From Chiua virens (Eukaryota; Basidiomycota; Agaricomycetes; Boletales; Boletaceae), in the NCBI GenBank assembly GCA_019787685.1, contig JAHNUO010000016.1, positions 558,001-622,000 on the forward strand: a stretch of 64,000 nt of DNA, in the 5' to 3' direction. How positions within the stretch are numbered: position 1 is the first letter of the stretch; each line of letters opens with the position of its first letter. Shown one piece after another: positions 1 to 11,823 of this stretch. Under the pieces are notes generated by a model. That model had not been told where the DNA came from and made no database searches. It saw only the letters and a list, made by a program, of their open reading frames with translations. The position numbers and the translations under genes were made by a program.

Positions 1-2335
1 GACTTCTGTCGCGAGCAAATCATCCGCGTTTGAATATAGATCCGTTACCCTCGAACACGTGCGAAATGTTCTGACTCACACCGGCGTATGTGAAATGATG
101 AGGTGGGACAAGTTGGTCGCAAGGTATGTCAATTAGTTCATGTGACCTCAGTTCCACCGTAACGCACCTTACAGGCTAAAGAATGTCGCTTCTGAAGAAA
201 CCAATGATCGGCTCCTGTATCTTCTGTCTGTCATCTGCCGAAGGTCAGCACCGAGCCCGCTGCCGAGTCAGTGCCTCGTGGACTTGCGAGTGCAGAAAAT
301 TTTCTATTCGAAGAGCCATGGTCGGGTGTCTGCGACCGATTTGTATTTTCCTGATAGGGATTTACATAAACTCAAGCTTCCGATTCTGGCATTACCGCAA
401 GGCAGAGCCTCTTTACACAATCTCGTCCATTCATCTGGTTCATTCCCAATAGAACGATTCATCGAACAGTTGGGTGTACGGAGATATCCACCCCTCGAAA
501 AAGTAATCTCTCTGGCCGCTTCGGGCGATCCTGGAGTCCAGCGATCCGCCCGTCGATACCTCTTATCGAATCTCGACACACACTACTCTGCTTACAAACC
601 CGAAGACTTTTCTGATTACGCCTTTATCCCAACGCAAACAGGATCGCTTGCCCGCTTGAACGAGGTGAAGAAACCCGTGATCTTGTTCCCACTGGTTCAC
701 TAACGTAATTGTGCAGGTCTTTGCATCGCAGGGCTGGGAGAAACTAGGCTTCAAGTTAGTTTCCAAGGATTTAGGTCGAAACTACTTGAGATTAGGAATC
801 CGGGATGGCCCATCGGCTGACATGATCATTGAACATTTGAAGGTTCCAAGGACCACGCTACCAGATCTCGAGACCGCCACCACCTGGTTCGAACATTTAT
901 GCGATCACGGGAGTACGTATACATTTTGTATGCATGTATAAACGTGATATCTGAGCATGGTCCTCAAGACATCCCCATTGCGAAGCTGCGGGATCAGTTG
1001 TCGACAATCCCTTTCGTACCCGTGCAAAACTCGTCTGCTTCGTCTTCCGAACCATCGCTCATCGAGTACACTTCTCCGAAAGATTGTTTCGTCGGGTTGA
1101 CTGAAGCCAAAGAGCACCATCGCGATATCTTTTCGTTTGTCTATTTTGGTCGGAACGGAAACGATTTTCTGGAGCGCTGTGGTGCCAAAAAGTCACCCGA
1201 CGCATCAGACATCGCTCGCAAGATGCGTCAGGATCCTAAAAGATACATGAAAGCCCTCAGGAATAATTACGATCTGTAAGTCAATTTCGCTGGCATCAAT
1301 GGGTGGGACTTATGCCTGCGTAGTTACCTCGAAGACCTGCTAACAATTGCTTTTCGCCTCGACTTAGTACCTGACGACGAGAAGCAAGCCATGAAGAAGC
1401 TCCGATGTTTCTTGCTTTCCGGTCTAACGAGAAGAGGCTGTTACCAATAGATCAAGTATTCATTAGCGACTGGGAAGGCCGCGATTTCGGTAACGATGTT
1501 TTTGTAGCCCCAAAATATGGTATTCTCGAAAGTTAGTACATCGTCCTCAGCTTCGCTCGCAGTCTGCTAATCTCTATTAGAAATGTACAACGAATGGGCT
1601 CGGAGTTCCTGGGGGCGTACGTGCAATATGATGTCCGTCCCGCTGACCACCAGGTTGGTGGTAACCCGCCGTATGACCTTTCCCAGGTAGTCCGGCGCCT
1701 CAAGTGTTTTGTGGACCTGAGCGACCAAAGAGTGAAGAAAGACATTTTATTCTACAACCAAGTCTCAACCAGCAATCTTGCGGTGGCAACCTGCAAGACG
1801 CTTACATTGAACAAGACGTTTACACCACCATCTGGAATTCTGAGTGACGAAGCACCTGTGAGGACTGTCGAGACCAAGCCCAAAGCAAGCCTCGTCTTCG
1901 AAGAAACCAAAAGTTGTATACCCTCTGGATGGTCGAAGGCGTTAATGACTCATTAGAGCTACGAGATGAGTATGTTCTTTTTCTTTTCATCTCGACCGCA
2001 TTGCTCACCCTAACATGTGTTAAGCATTGCCGTGGGACTCTGTCATGTCTTGCTGAAGACCTATGCACCCAAGGATGTGATATACCTGGCCTCGTTATTT
2101 GCAATGGACGACAAGCACTTGGACTGACTACTATGGTAGCGAGACCCAACTTGAACTGCTCCGCGCTTCTCAGACACAAGGTAAGCTTGCTGACACCAAA
2201 ATGTGCCAATCTAATGGCAATGCATGTCTCATAGCTGAGCACAAGAATAAGGACAGCGTCGAGAATAAATCTCCTGACCCTAATCCGGTACGAGTTGGTC
2301 CTTCCGTTATCGCAAGGATTCCTGACTTCTACCAT
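1..2335 (+). pseudogene. DUF3684/sacsin-like GHKL ATPase, C-terminal half (copy 1, 5' cut by window edge)
   Basis: Spliced plus-strand translation matches, exon by exon, the complete minus-strand gene at 46614-40507 from about 43.66 kb to 41.5 kb. Shared landmarks include the stretches near FEYRSVT, YRVSATDLYFPD-like (GRVSATDLYFP), RYPPLEKVISLAAS and IIEHLKVPRTTLPD. Introns sit at the same places, for example 137-173 and about 675-716. The N-terminal ATPase domain is outside the window. The 3' end is odd: near 2120 (after MDDKHLD) the reading frame is offset by one extra base relative to copy 2. At about 2335 the homology stops and a WD40-family tail begins, so the DTSKRVTVELP and HEMAH parts of the family are missing. 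It is either a truncated pseudogene or a truncated gene carrying a sequencing indel. Family assignment rests on recognising the fungal DUF3684 layout; the exact cellular role is unknown. Confidence 0.65.
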
Positions 2336-2339
2336 CCGT

Positions 2340-2880
2340 GTTAATATCAGAGATCAAGTAAACACGGCTCTCGCTCCCAAAGTGAGGAAGGCGGTGGGGA
2401 TCCTTTGGAGGTATGAATTCGTCCATTTCGCTATCTAAACCAGCTCTCACGACATCATAGTCTGAGAAGCTGTGGCTCCTGCCTGCTGTTCCGTTTGACT
2501 GTGAACAGGTTTGCAACCACTTCCTTCCCTTTTATTCCCGCGTTGACGTCCCCAAAGCCATCGTCCCCAGTATCGTCTGCTCATTCTCGGGTGGAAGAGG
2601 TACCACAGAGAGAGATGCCGCCTGCAACATCACCGCCATCGTCTATGGTACAGGTGACCTCCCCTCCAGAGACATATCCAACAGAACTCCTCAAAGCTGT
2701 CGGCTCACCCAAGGTTCGTCAAAAGATCAGAAAATGGTTCAAGACGATCATAGAATGGAGTGCGAGAGATGTAATCGATCAGCCTTCTACAAGCTGTGGG
2801 GGACCTGCAAACCCAGCTCGCTCGGATCTTCGAGCGGAGCGGATCCCAAGATAGAAGTAAGCATGCTCTCCTTGACGTTG
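2340..2880 (+). pseudogene. Detached tail fragment of the WD40 paralogue family
   Basis: The translation repeats the post-WD40 linker of the minus-strand genes at 28.9-39.2 kb. There is a KHG..S..GGG segment near 2355-2410, then a PAVPFDCEQ segment matching the family's PAPAFDYDE exon end. A short GT-AG intron (about 2511-2558) follows, then a Pro/Ser-rich exon with HSRVEEVPQ and a basic RQKIRKWFKTII stretch that aligns with HSRVDEVPP and GAWFKSKI of the gene at 36.1 kb. No WD40 blades precede it; instead it directly follows the truncated ATPase copy. It is on the opposite strand to its relatives. Probably a relic left by recombination; a chimeric transcript with the upstream copy cannot be excluded. 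Confidence 0.6.
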
Positions 2881-2899
2881 AGTGCAAGACTTAGGTCAG

Positions 2900-3300
2900 C
2901 GACATAGTGTGAGCCGCATCCAGACAGAATGAGAAACACTCGGAGGTTTCCGTCCGCTCAAGTTGGAGTTCTCGCGGTCCTCCCTAGCTCATCCCTCTAG
3001 TTTCCCATACTACTCGGATTTCACAACGCTCCGACAACATATCGACTGTCATATATTATATTAGCTACTCAACTAATATATCAGCTACCAAGTTTCATCG
3101 ATTTGGATGGAGTGGAATCATGTGCGAAAAAGTTGAAAAGGATATCATCTGCTGGATGATGCAGACGAGACATGTTGCATACATCTATCCTACAGTCAAT
3201 GTCAATCGTCAAATGGTCCGTATCACATAGCAACGCAGAGTAATGAACAAGAAACGGAAGACGGAACTGCAGGGGATAGCATAGGTATCTGTCCCACAGG
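2900..3300. other. Intergenic, no gene seen
   Basis: No open frame with recognisable similarity. A short AT-rich patch (about 3050-3095) has alternating TA steps. This may be the 3' flank of the minus-strand gene that ends at 3322. Confidence 0.5.
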
Positions 3301-3321
3301 GCTCATACCCTCGGCGGTGGG

Positions 3322-4710
3322 CTAACGTCCCGATCCTCCACCCAATGGGTCGGCATCGGTACGGCCGGGACTGTCATAATCAGAGAACGGGTCGTCCTTG
3401 GCATCCTTGTCCTTGTCTCCCCCATACGATGGGTATGTGCCACGATTATATTCGGGTGGTTTACCATCAGACGGAGGTGGGCCCGATGGGGGGAGATAGA
3501 CAGGCGCATAAGCGGTGCTGTCGTACGGTGGGTTGTAGTGCGTGGGATAACCATCCTGGCGCACTTGGTTGGATGGCAGGCGAGATGAATTGACAGGGCT
3601 AGTTGGATCCAGTGCCTGTCGGTAGTACGCAAACGCCATCGACGTGAACAACAATCCAAGCACTGGTTTAACAACACTGAGATTCGAGGACATTCCAAGG
3701 CGGAACGCGACTTACCAGTCAATACGATAAACATGATAATTTCCGCCCACGAATCATGGCTCCACTGATCATTGCAGACTAGCATGCACGTCACATCTCT
3801 GAAGGAGGAGGGGGGACCTCAAACTTACACTGCGAAGCGTCCGTGGCGTTCAAATTCACTGTATCCGAACTCCAGATTCCGAAGATCTGCAAGGATCATT
3901 TAGTGATGTCAAAGCGCACACTCTCTCACTAACCGAATCAACAGATCCATCCTGTGCAACCTGTGTACATTCTGCAATCAACTCAGACTATGGCACTTCA
4001 TCAGCAAGGACAGAGCATCCATCACAGGTCGACATGCCTTGTACACAAAGTGTGTGATAACCCGCATGAGTGAGATGCCAATCACCATCAGCGTGCTCAG
4101 TGCACACAAAAAGGCATAAATCTTGATCAGAACAATCCGTTGCTAGCGCGATGTGATAAGTCGTGGTTTCACTTGATAAGCCGCTTTGGGAACGCACCAT
4201 AGATGCGGCGACGACGCCAAACACTTGGAAACCACATGCGACGGCGTACATCACGCCCTGCGCGATCGCCAACGGCGCAAGCTTCGGATAGGCACCTAAA
4301 CGGACACGTGAATTACATGCAACGTGGGTGCGGTGTGTCACCTACCATCATTGGTGAGCTGGAGTTGCTGGAAGGACGTTACCTAGTCATTCGAGGTCAA
4401 GACGGATACATATATAGCGTTGAAGAAAGCCCATGACGTACGGTCCTTATAATAGGGAGAGTTAATTAATTTTGAATGGGTCACTGGGTTGTGATGAAAA
4501 CGTACCATGCCAACGCCCAGATGGTAGTGACGACAGTCACTACAGGTCAACTGTGAGTATATGCCCTAGTATTCAGATGGCCCAACGCACTTGTAATGAC
4601 GATGGGTCTCAGACTCCTCCTATAAAATCGTGTGACATAGCGGTATGCGGGCGGTGCGTCTAGGGCAAAGGGATCAGTATCGCATCAGGAGCCCGAACTG
4701 CAAGAATAAC
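3322..4710 (-). CDS. Four-transmembrane protein of an uncharacterised basidiomycete family (tetraspanin-like layout)
   Basis: A multi-exon gene can be assembled. TM1 lies near TTIWALAW (about 4540). TM2 begins GAYPKLAPLAIAQGVMY (about 4290-4200) and TM3 is IYAFLCALSTLMVIGISL (about 4125-4060), followed by SELIAECTQ. TM4 spans the intron at about 3710-3662 (WAEIIMFIVLT joined to VLGLLFTSMAFAYY). A hydrophilic tail rich in Pro, Tyr, Gly and Asp then runs to the stop at 3322-3324. The exon joining TM3 to SELIAECT appears to use a GC-AG intron. I recognise the TM3-ECT-TM4-ALDP arrangement from basidiomycete membrane proteins without an assigned function; similarity to tetraspanins is in layout only. 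The first exon was not resolved because a stop lies upstream of TDPFALDAPP, so the 5' boundary is approximate. Confidence 0.55.
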
Positions 4711-5077
4711 ACACCTGTTGGTGGTATTCTTATGTTACCCATCGTGCGTGAAAGAAATCGTGAAAGTGGGGGTTGGGGGACGTTAATTCGTGGAGTGGTC
4801 AAAGTCTTATGTATGTAAAGAGACGAGCGCAGCATACACAGCCTGAAGAAGGACACAGCCATTCAGACGTCATTGTTCCCACGCCCCAGCGATCCGAGGA
4901 CTATCCCGAGTTGATCCCGAGGCTACATAGTCGACATCAAGAGCAACATTCTCGTATTCCAAGCATGTAGTACTTATTAGTAGAGAGAGTCTATTTCCGA
5001 ATATCAACGTCAACAGCCAAACTCGGAATCACGGTTAGATACGCAGGGAGTGGACTTTAAACATATACCACGGCCCC

Positions 5078-7039
5078 TCACGTTGCAAAAATCCCAATAA
5101 TTTTGAATGACGGAAGGACCTTGCCCTCTTCCCCTAGCAATAAACACTCGACATAGTGGTTCCCCCGCGTCACATAGTGGTCGATAAGCTCAAGCCTGTG
5201 TCATACGTAAATCCACCCAGCACTGAGAAAAAAAAAGGAGACACGTACGTAGGGTATGGGCGAGCCGACAGTGCCTGCATTCTCAAGAATCACAGCCCCT
5301 GCAAAGTTATCGTCCACCCAACACTCCATCTGGCTCCCTTCCCCAACGTCCCGGATGGGTTCCTTGATATAATAGATCCCCACGTCTCCCGCACCGACCT
5401 TGATTGGCACACGTAACCGGCTGAGCGGCATGGCGCTATGCCAATAGTACCCTGCAGTGAGCAAGGGCGAGATGCCCTGCGCAGGATGTGCTGTTTGCCA
5501 TCCCGAACCGTAGAACAACGACGGCGGGACAGGGTTCACCAAGTCATTGGCAGAAACGCAGAACGGTGCAGGCTCCTCGAACGGGCGCGAGTCTCGTGGT
5601 CGAGTGCTTATCCGCGTAGGCGGGATATGCAATTCAGGGTAGAGAGGGACAGGATGTGAATCCGCAGCGGGAGCCTGTGCAATTTTCTTCTCCGGGACAG
5701 CATTGTCATCAGGGGCCTTGGGTTCAAGGGGTGCCATGCCTTTCCGGGCACCAACACCACCAAAAAGATGGGTGTCCCCGCTGTAACCAGGAGTAAGTTC
5801 GAGGGGAATAGGAATCGCCTCGTAGGAATGACCGCCAATTGTTGACCATGCAGCGCAAATTTGAGATTGGAAGTACGAAACCAGGACATCTGTGAGGAGA
5901 CCATGGCCTTCAGAATTGGCAAGAATGGCATCGGTATAATAGGGTTTGATGAGGTCGGGGTCGGTCATGTACGTAGGATATAGGATGGGTTTGATGCTGT
6001 GCATATATGATTACGGTTTTCCAAACCCGAGATAAAAGGACATACCTAACATGGGGGACGTCGTAAAACTGTGCGACGATATTATGCCAATGGTCTGGTC
6101 CAGCAAACCCATGCGCATTATGGATTTGCGGACTAAAGTGACCCAGGATGACGACCGCAGGTTGGTCAGGCCTATCGAGCAACGAGCGAACAAGAAGTTC
6201 GAAATTCTCCATACCCTCTTCGTCACTGTCGAAAGACGACTAAGGACACAAGCGACATCAGTCAAGACGCACTCACGCTGGATCATCGACGTCAAACTCC
6301 AGTATCACGAGGTCGGTGTTGTCGGGCACATGATGTGCACTACAGAACCCAAAGTACCCCGAACTCGTCCGACGCATGGCCCCATTGGTAAGTTCAGAAG
6401 CAGGATGTGGAAACACGCTCAACCACCACTGGAAGAAAAGTGACGGATAACACAGAGGAGATAGCGGGTCGTCGCCAGAGCCATGACACGCGGACACTAA
6501 GTAGCAAGCGATGTGTATCAGGATGACATGGCACCAAAAGCTTCCGTGGCACGAGACTCACCTGAGCTACCCAGCACGCTCATCGTGATCGGCTGGCCCA
6601 CCAATGCCTTGTGAATCATCCGCTGCACTCGCCCTCCACTCCCTAGGTGCAACCGACTCTGAGCAAGCGTCACGGAACTATACTTTTTCGCAATATCGTC
6701 CCCAGGTCCAAACACGGGGCAAAAACGAAACGGTGTTTGCGACGTGGCATCGTTTTCCGAGCTGTTGGTCGTAAAAAAGTTGGCCGAGTGTATGTAGTTG
6801 ATCGGTATCAGACCTGCAGTGCTGACTTGGTGGGGTAGTCGATTATACGAGAGAACTTGACGCGATATGACGACGAGGGACGAGAAGGCGAGAAGGAGGG
6901 CCCATATTCGATTTGGAACGCCAAAAGAACGTCGGTGCCATCTTGAGCGCGCTGGGTCGATGCCCATTCCAGTGAGAGGGTGCTGGGACGGAATGGTGAT
7001 GCGTGCTAATCCTTTGGCTAGACCTGAACGTCGTTGCAT
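5078..7039 (-). CDS. Membrane-anchored SGNH/GDSL-type hydrolase-like protein
   Basis: The start at 7039 is the first ATG upstream of the single N-terminal anchor IWALLLAFSSLVVIS (about residues 45-60). Exon 1 ends in PITMSVLGSS (block I of SGNH enzymes), which splices at about 6560 to SACHGSGDDPLSPLCYPSLFF. Further landmarks are HHVPDNTDLVILEFDVDD, PAVVILGHFSPQIHNAHG, and a block V-like SEGHGLLTDVLVSYFQSQIC. The protein ends IIGIFAT at the stop at 5078-5080 after a small intron near 5235-5185. The family is widespread in basidiomycetes and is sometimes annotated as capsule-associated; acyl-esterase activity on a surface glycan is inference. Its neighbour 0.3 kb upstream, same strand, is a GT69 glycosyltransferase, consistent with a surface-polysaccharide role in the secretory pathway. 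Confidence 0.7.
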
Positions 7040-7236
7040 GTAGGTGTCACCCGAATTCCGAAGACGAAACACGTTGCAGTGGAGCTTGTCCTGATTATGG
7101 GTCAAAAGCGGAAAAGATCGAGTGATCAGGCGAACCGTTTTCTTACGTAGACAAGCGCCTATGCATCACCGTACAAATGCGGCATCATCGCACCCTAGTT
7201 TCAGTCCAAAAGGAAACATTTCGCCAACAAAACACT

Positions 7237-7317
7237 TGGACTCTGTGGGAGTTGAACCCACGACCTCATGCAATCATCCATGCGAAGCATGCGCGCTACC
7301 AACTGTGCCAAAAGCCC
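7237..7317 (-). tRNA. tRNA-Ala (anticodon CGC), 8-nt intron
   Basis: Read on the minus strand, the acceptor stem GGGCTTT pairs with AGAGTCC and contains the G3-U70 wobble pair that identifies alanine tRNAs. The D-arm has one mismatch. The anticodon stem CATGC/GCATG encloses TTCGCA followed by an 8-nt intron (7273-7280) placed one base 3' of the anticodon, the standard nuclear position. The variable loop is followed by a perfect GTGGG/CCCAC T-stem and a TTCAACT T-loop (B box). Discriminator A is at 7237. Mature length is 73 nt. It lies alone between the SGNH-like and GT69 genes. Confidence 0.93.
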
Positions 7318-7417
7318 CTTTGTTTTACGCGCTCCGAAGTCAAACACATCCTACATGCGTACTGGGGACGTGGACCACTACTACAAGACAAGATCTAAGC
7401 AGAGCCAATAAGCATTG

Positions 7418-9160
7418 TTATAGTCCATCCATCGATCTCTGGTGCTTCACTGTCACCGCCTCGGCCTTCTGCGATCGACTCGGCGTCCCTTCCCAAATGG
7501 GGTCCACATCAGGACCATCGATATCTCCGGCTCCATCCCAACCCCAACACCATACTGAAAAACCGGGCACCGTTAGCGCTCGGAAGCGTGTCGACAGCGC
7601 AATCGCTCACCATGCGAAGGTCCAGGTACAAATTCTATGTCCTCGCTTTCCTCGGGAGTGAAAAGTCTATCATGAGGTCCGAACCACGACCGGTCTTGGG
7701 GATCCGTACGCGGATTATCAGGCAGACCCCCGAGGCGGACATATCCCCGTATAGCTGTGAGATTTCGTCTCTGGGGATGTATGATGTCAAATACTTTCTG
7801 CATGTCAAGAACTCGATAAGCGATTACGGCCACACGATCAAGAAACGTATCTCGTGCGCACCTTGTCATATGCCAATTTTACTCTGGGAACCATGAGTAT
7901 TCGACCATAACCAGCTTCCCAATAGTCGTTACAAATGAGACTGCACTCCGACGCTGAACACTCGTTTTCTGCGAGTTTTGCCATACGGAAGCGAACGTAT
8001 GGTGGGGTATAGAATGGTGCAGGATCTAGTACCGCAACACCATTCCAGCACGACTGCATCTGGACAGGGAAGATGCATTTGGAATCGTTGAGAGGAATAT
8101 GAGTTATGGAAAATGGCATCAAAAGGTGCATTCTCCAGCGCGGTGCCATTGATATCACGGGATACCCAATTGTCATAGAAGACAGGCGAGCTCTAACAAA
8201 ATACCTCGTCAGATAACGCACATTGCAACTGAGAAACGGTCGAAAACGCACGAGCTCCTCATGATACATATAATCGGCAGCACAGGTGATGCCCGCATTA
8301 TGCCTCCTACTTTGCCAGAGAAGCTCCAGGATATCATCCACGCAAGGAAGGATGTCGTTCATGAAGAGGATGGTATCAAAGTATTCGTTGTGTGTATCTC
8401 TGAGCTCGTACAGTGGGTTGAATGCTTGGTTGCGAACCTCGGCAAGGTATTCGATACGATGGTTAAACGCCCCCCTCGTCCTCGTTGATGTCCGAATTGT
8501 CACCCTCAACCCGACGCTCTGCGTGAGCGAGGAAAATATGCGAAGTAACGCCTTGGTCTGGTCGGACGATCCATTTTCATATATGGAGACATACACATTA
8601 TGGTAACCCAGGATCGCCGAAACCCGGAAAAGCGTCGCGAATAGATCTGGAATGATATCGAACGAATTATACAAGTTGATGGCGAAGAAGTATTTGTGTT
8701 CCTTTGTCGGGGTAAGATGGACGTGCTGGGGGTCACCGAAGCCGAAATCAAAAGAAGACAGCCAGGACGCTTGCGACGCTGAATCGAACCCTACAAGAGA
8801 TTTGTAGCGTTCTCGAACTTGTTGTATGTATAGAGGTTGAGAACTGCGTGTGCATTCTGCGGTATGGTGAGGTGAGAGAGTGGAAAGAAGTTCAAGGACC
8901 CGACGACGTTGGTCAATGGTTGGTAGCGCAAGCTGTTTTCGTGCGGATAGGACGCGAAACGAATATAGGTCTGTTGGCCCAAGAAGGTGCAAGGAGCTGG
9001 CTGAACGTCAGATACTCGAACGGGGAGGTCGCGTCAAACTTAAAGAACCTACATTGGAAGGTAGGGAACGGCCGAGGAGCAGCCCGAGGAATAAACCCAC
9101 TAGCAATGCCAATGGCGTCGGTACTCGTTTCAGCTGCACCCAGAACGACCTGCCATTCAT
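7418..9160 (-). CDS. GT69 family glycosyltransferase (Cap59/alpha-1,3-mannosyltransferase type)
   Basis: The start at 9160 (MNGRSFWVQL) gives a type II protein with the anchor LALLVGLFLGLLLG. The catalytic region contains YFFAINLYNSFDIIPDLF, HNVYVSIYENGSSDQTKALL, EYFDTILFMNDILPCVDDIL, AADYMY, then FYDNWVSRDINGTALENAPF after an intron near 8240-8190. SCWNGVAVLDPAPF and ECSASECSLICNDYWEAGYG follow. The C-terminus CWGWDGAGDIDGPDVDPIW is reached after a final intron (about 7615-7560) and ends at 7418-7420. These are hallmark segments of Cap59/CMT1 proteins, Golgi enzymes that in Cryptococcus make capsule mannan. Near 8090 the frame shifts +1 between ALENAPFDAIF and FPVQMQSCWNG, with no plausible intron; a sequencing insertion is likely. 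An early stop near 9030 is removed by a 52-bp intron. Confidence 0.85.
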
Positions 9161-9575
9161 CGCGTCAACCACAAAGAAGTGGAAGTGGTGAAATTTCTCC
9201 GGGTCGGACTCTGGTCGGGGCCCGTGTGTTGGTAAGTTGTTCCAAGACAGGCGAATAGTTGTTGCTTTTGACCGTAAACTTGAAGGAGAGAGTAGGCTTC
9301 AAGTTCTTTTGCTAGTCTAAAGTCTTGCCAGCAAGAAAGTTGCTAAATGCAGTTGACGCGTTCAGACAATTTCGGCTCGCCACGTCGCATCAAGTATATG
9401 TTTCATGCAGTAGTAATCGCTACAGTATGGCCAAGATATGGTATAAAATAACTTTAATAGGTTAACATGCTCTGCCAAGAGCAGTCCAACTAGTATCCCT
9501 GGCCCAAAAGGCGGATAAAGTGAAAGCGAAATCCACGAAATAATCCCGACGACTGTATCGATACAAGACGGACGC

Positions 9576-10107
9576 TCATAGAATAGCAGTAACTGCAAGA
9601 ACAGGCGGCAACACCAGCGAGGGTATTCATGTTGCTAGTCATGCACGCCCCGCTCGTGGATGAAGCGGTGGATGAAGCAGTCGAGGACAGTCGAGGTCGA
9701 TGTAGATGTTGCCGAGCTTTCGGTCAAGGTGACACCCTATGAGAAGCATTAAGAGGAAGGTAGTATGAGCGGCGCAGCATGATAACTTACGACTGCGAGG
9801 CAAAGTTGCTGAGCGTAGGCGTCGGCATTTTGGAGATCGCTGCCGGTACAGGACGACGCTATGCAGGAGGCGGTCGAGTTGATGAATTGTTGATTCTTGC
9901 ATAGGCACGAGTCGTCGACTGGAGCACAAGATCCTGTGTCTGCATTTTCCATGCATGGAACGGCGCAGCCTGTACGATAAGTGGTCAGGACGTTAAAAAA
10001 AGGACACGGTGTAGACACGTACTTGGAAGGCTCTGGCGTGCAGTGAGAGCAGCGAGAGTAGAGGAGACGGCAGCAAGCAGAACAGAGAGGGGGACAGCGA
10101 AGCGCAT
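9576..10107 (-). CDS. CFEM-domain secreted protein, probably GPI-anchored
   Basis: The start at 10107 gives the signal peptide MRFAVPLSVLLAAVSSTLAA. After an intron (about 10022-9972) comes a CFEM domain with eight cysteines, in the order CAVPC, TGSC, DDSCLC, TASC, SSC, QQLC, with the Asp before the CLC pair. A second intron (about 9790-9737) leads to a Ser/Thr-rich tail. Read directly, the tail ends at 9635. Two +1 frame changes would instead give STASSTASSTSGA and then a hydrophobic PVLAVTAIL end at 9576, which is the expected GPI-signal form. I therefore think the tail carries one or two inserted bases. CFEM proteins act at the cell surface or wall in haem/iron handling or host interaction. 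A good TATA box precedes the gene. Confidence 0.75.
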
Positions 10108-10163
10108 GGTGGTGATGGTTCAAGACGCGTCGAGACTGTTGGTATAACAGTCTCGGTCGACCA

Positions 10164-10171
10164 CTTTTATA
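10164..10171 (-). promoter_or_regulatory. TATA box of the CFEM gene
   Basis: Minus-strand TATAAAAG lies about 57 bp upstream of the CFEM start codon. The 409-bp spacer (10108-10516) to the divergent eL31 gene must hold both promoters. Confidence 0.6.
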
Positions 10172-10516
10172 TCGCCTGTTGGCCAAACGGCGGCGGCCGG
10201 TGATGGCGTCAAGTATATAGGGCTGTCATTGTACCCGAGGCATATTATGCCCTGGTACTTGTTCTGTTTAGGGATATCAGAACTCGAAGGACAAATGGGA
10301 ACACAAACGAGACGTCGATAGACAAAGGGACCCCTCGAATTAGTCACGGCTTGTCACGCGGCGTCGAAGTACATTTCTAAAATTGAACCGACGCGGAACT
10401 TGCCGAATAACTGTATCGTCTGTTCAGCCACAAACTTTGTTCGCCACAACACAAACATTACCAAAGCGAGGTGTCCATCCAAACTATCTGCTCACCGACG
10501 TTGACATCCTCAAGAC

Positions 10517-11103
10517 ATGGTATGTACATCTGTTCCCCTTTCGTTCCCGCGCTTATACGTCCTGCAGGCCAGAACAAAAGGCGCCAAAGTTCGTCCACGC
10601 ACGCCGCAGCACCTCAAGGCATCGAACTGACTTAATCTCTTTCATCTAGACCGGCAAGCGCTCTGCCCTCCAAGACGTCGTCACTCGCGAGTACACGATC
10701 CATCTGCACAAGCTCGTGCATGGCCGTTCGTTCAAAAAGCGTGCCCCTTGGGCTGTCAAATCCGTGGTCGAATTCGCCCGCAAGTCAATGGGCACCAAGG
10801 ACGTTCGCCTCGATCCCAAGCTTAACCAGGCTCTGTGGGCACAAGGCATCAAAACCGTCCCTCATCGGATACGCGTAAAGCTTGAGCGTGGGTGTCTATC
10901 GTGTGATCTACGCCGACTATGTCGTCTTAAACATAACCTAGGCAAACGTAACGACGAGGAAAATGCAAAAGAGAAACTATACACATATGCTAGCCATGTA
11001 CCTGTCGTCTCCTTCAAGGCTGGTATTTTCCCTTTTCTTCATTCTTGTTTTTCTTACGTACGTCCATCAGGGTCTGCAAACAACAGCGGTCGACGCAGAG
11101 TAA
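10517..11103 (+). CDS. RPL31: 60S ribosomal protein eL31
   Basis: Five exons were assembled: 10517-10519 (only the ATG), 10568-10588 (ARTKGAK), 10650-10887, 10942-11018 and 11071-11103. Together they give a protein of 123 residues, the normal size for eL31. Signature segments are [61 protein letters not shown], then [21 protein letters not shown] and the conserved end [10 protein letters not shown]. eL31 sits near the exit tunnel of the large subunit. The last intron must start with GC (AAG|GC...CAG) to give the conserved SFKGLQT junction. The start codon stands alone in exon 1, a common arrangement in ribosomal-protein genes. Confidence 0.93.
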
Positions 11104-11820
11104 AGGGTGCTTCGTCGGACCGATTCATTTGCACTCATGTACTCAGCTCCTTTATGATTTTTCATGCATCGCGCCTGTATGTGGTATATGCCACGAAATG
11201 AGACAAACCTCAGTTTTATCTTCATTCCTTGGGTTGGTCGGCTAACGAGGTGATCATCAAGTACGCTCGATTAGATGTCCTGGTCGTTACACTCTTCATT
11301 ACCCCGACCTCGGGGCAGTACGCCACTGAAATCTTCTGACCTTAACTGACAATAGAATTCGTAGCTCGATCGCATATAAGTGAGTACTGTGCACCGGCCA
11401 TTTTCTGACTGTGAGACTTCAGGGACAACGTTCATGCAGATAAGACCCCCGCAGATCTGCGGGCAAAAATAAATGAACGGAATTATTTGGATGCATAACC
11501 GTCTAGTACGGCGCAGGTCACAGAATGCTGCATGTGAGGGGCTTTTACAACCATGTTATGCACAGTCGGTCGTGCGGACCGTTGATATTGATTTGCCGGC
11601 ATAAACTTCAGCAAACCGTTGTAGCATGGCGGCGGTAATAACTGCAGGTCCAAAAGTATAATACAATCCCGCGATGTATTCGGACGTAGGTGAAGCTTGT
11701 CATTGTGTCATTGAAATTGAAATGCGTGAGCTGTAGAGACAAATAAACGACTGCGACTGGCGCTGGATATATTCATTGTCAAATAAACACTCGACATCAC
11801 GCACATAAACCCCTGAAACG
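11104..11820. other. Intergenic between convergent eL31 and BTB genes
   Basis: No recognisable coding region. It contains the 3' flanks of eL31 (plus) and of the BTB-type gene (minus). Confidence 0.5.
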
Positions 11821-11823
11821 TCC

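Noticed and set aside
7040..7105. Longer N-terminus of the SGNH-like protein from 7105
   Set aside because: It would begin with TTG. The first ATG in frame is at 7039 and already precedes the membrane anchor.
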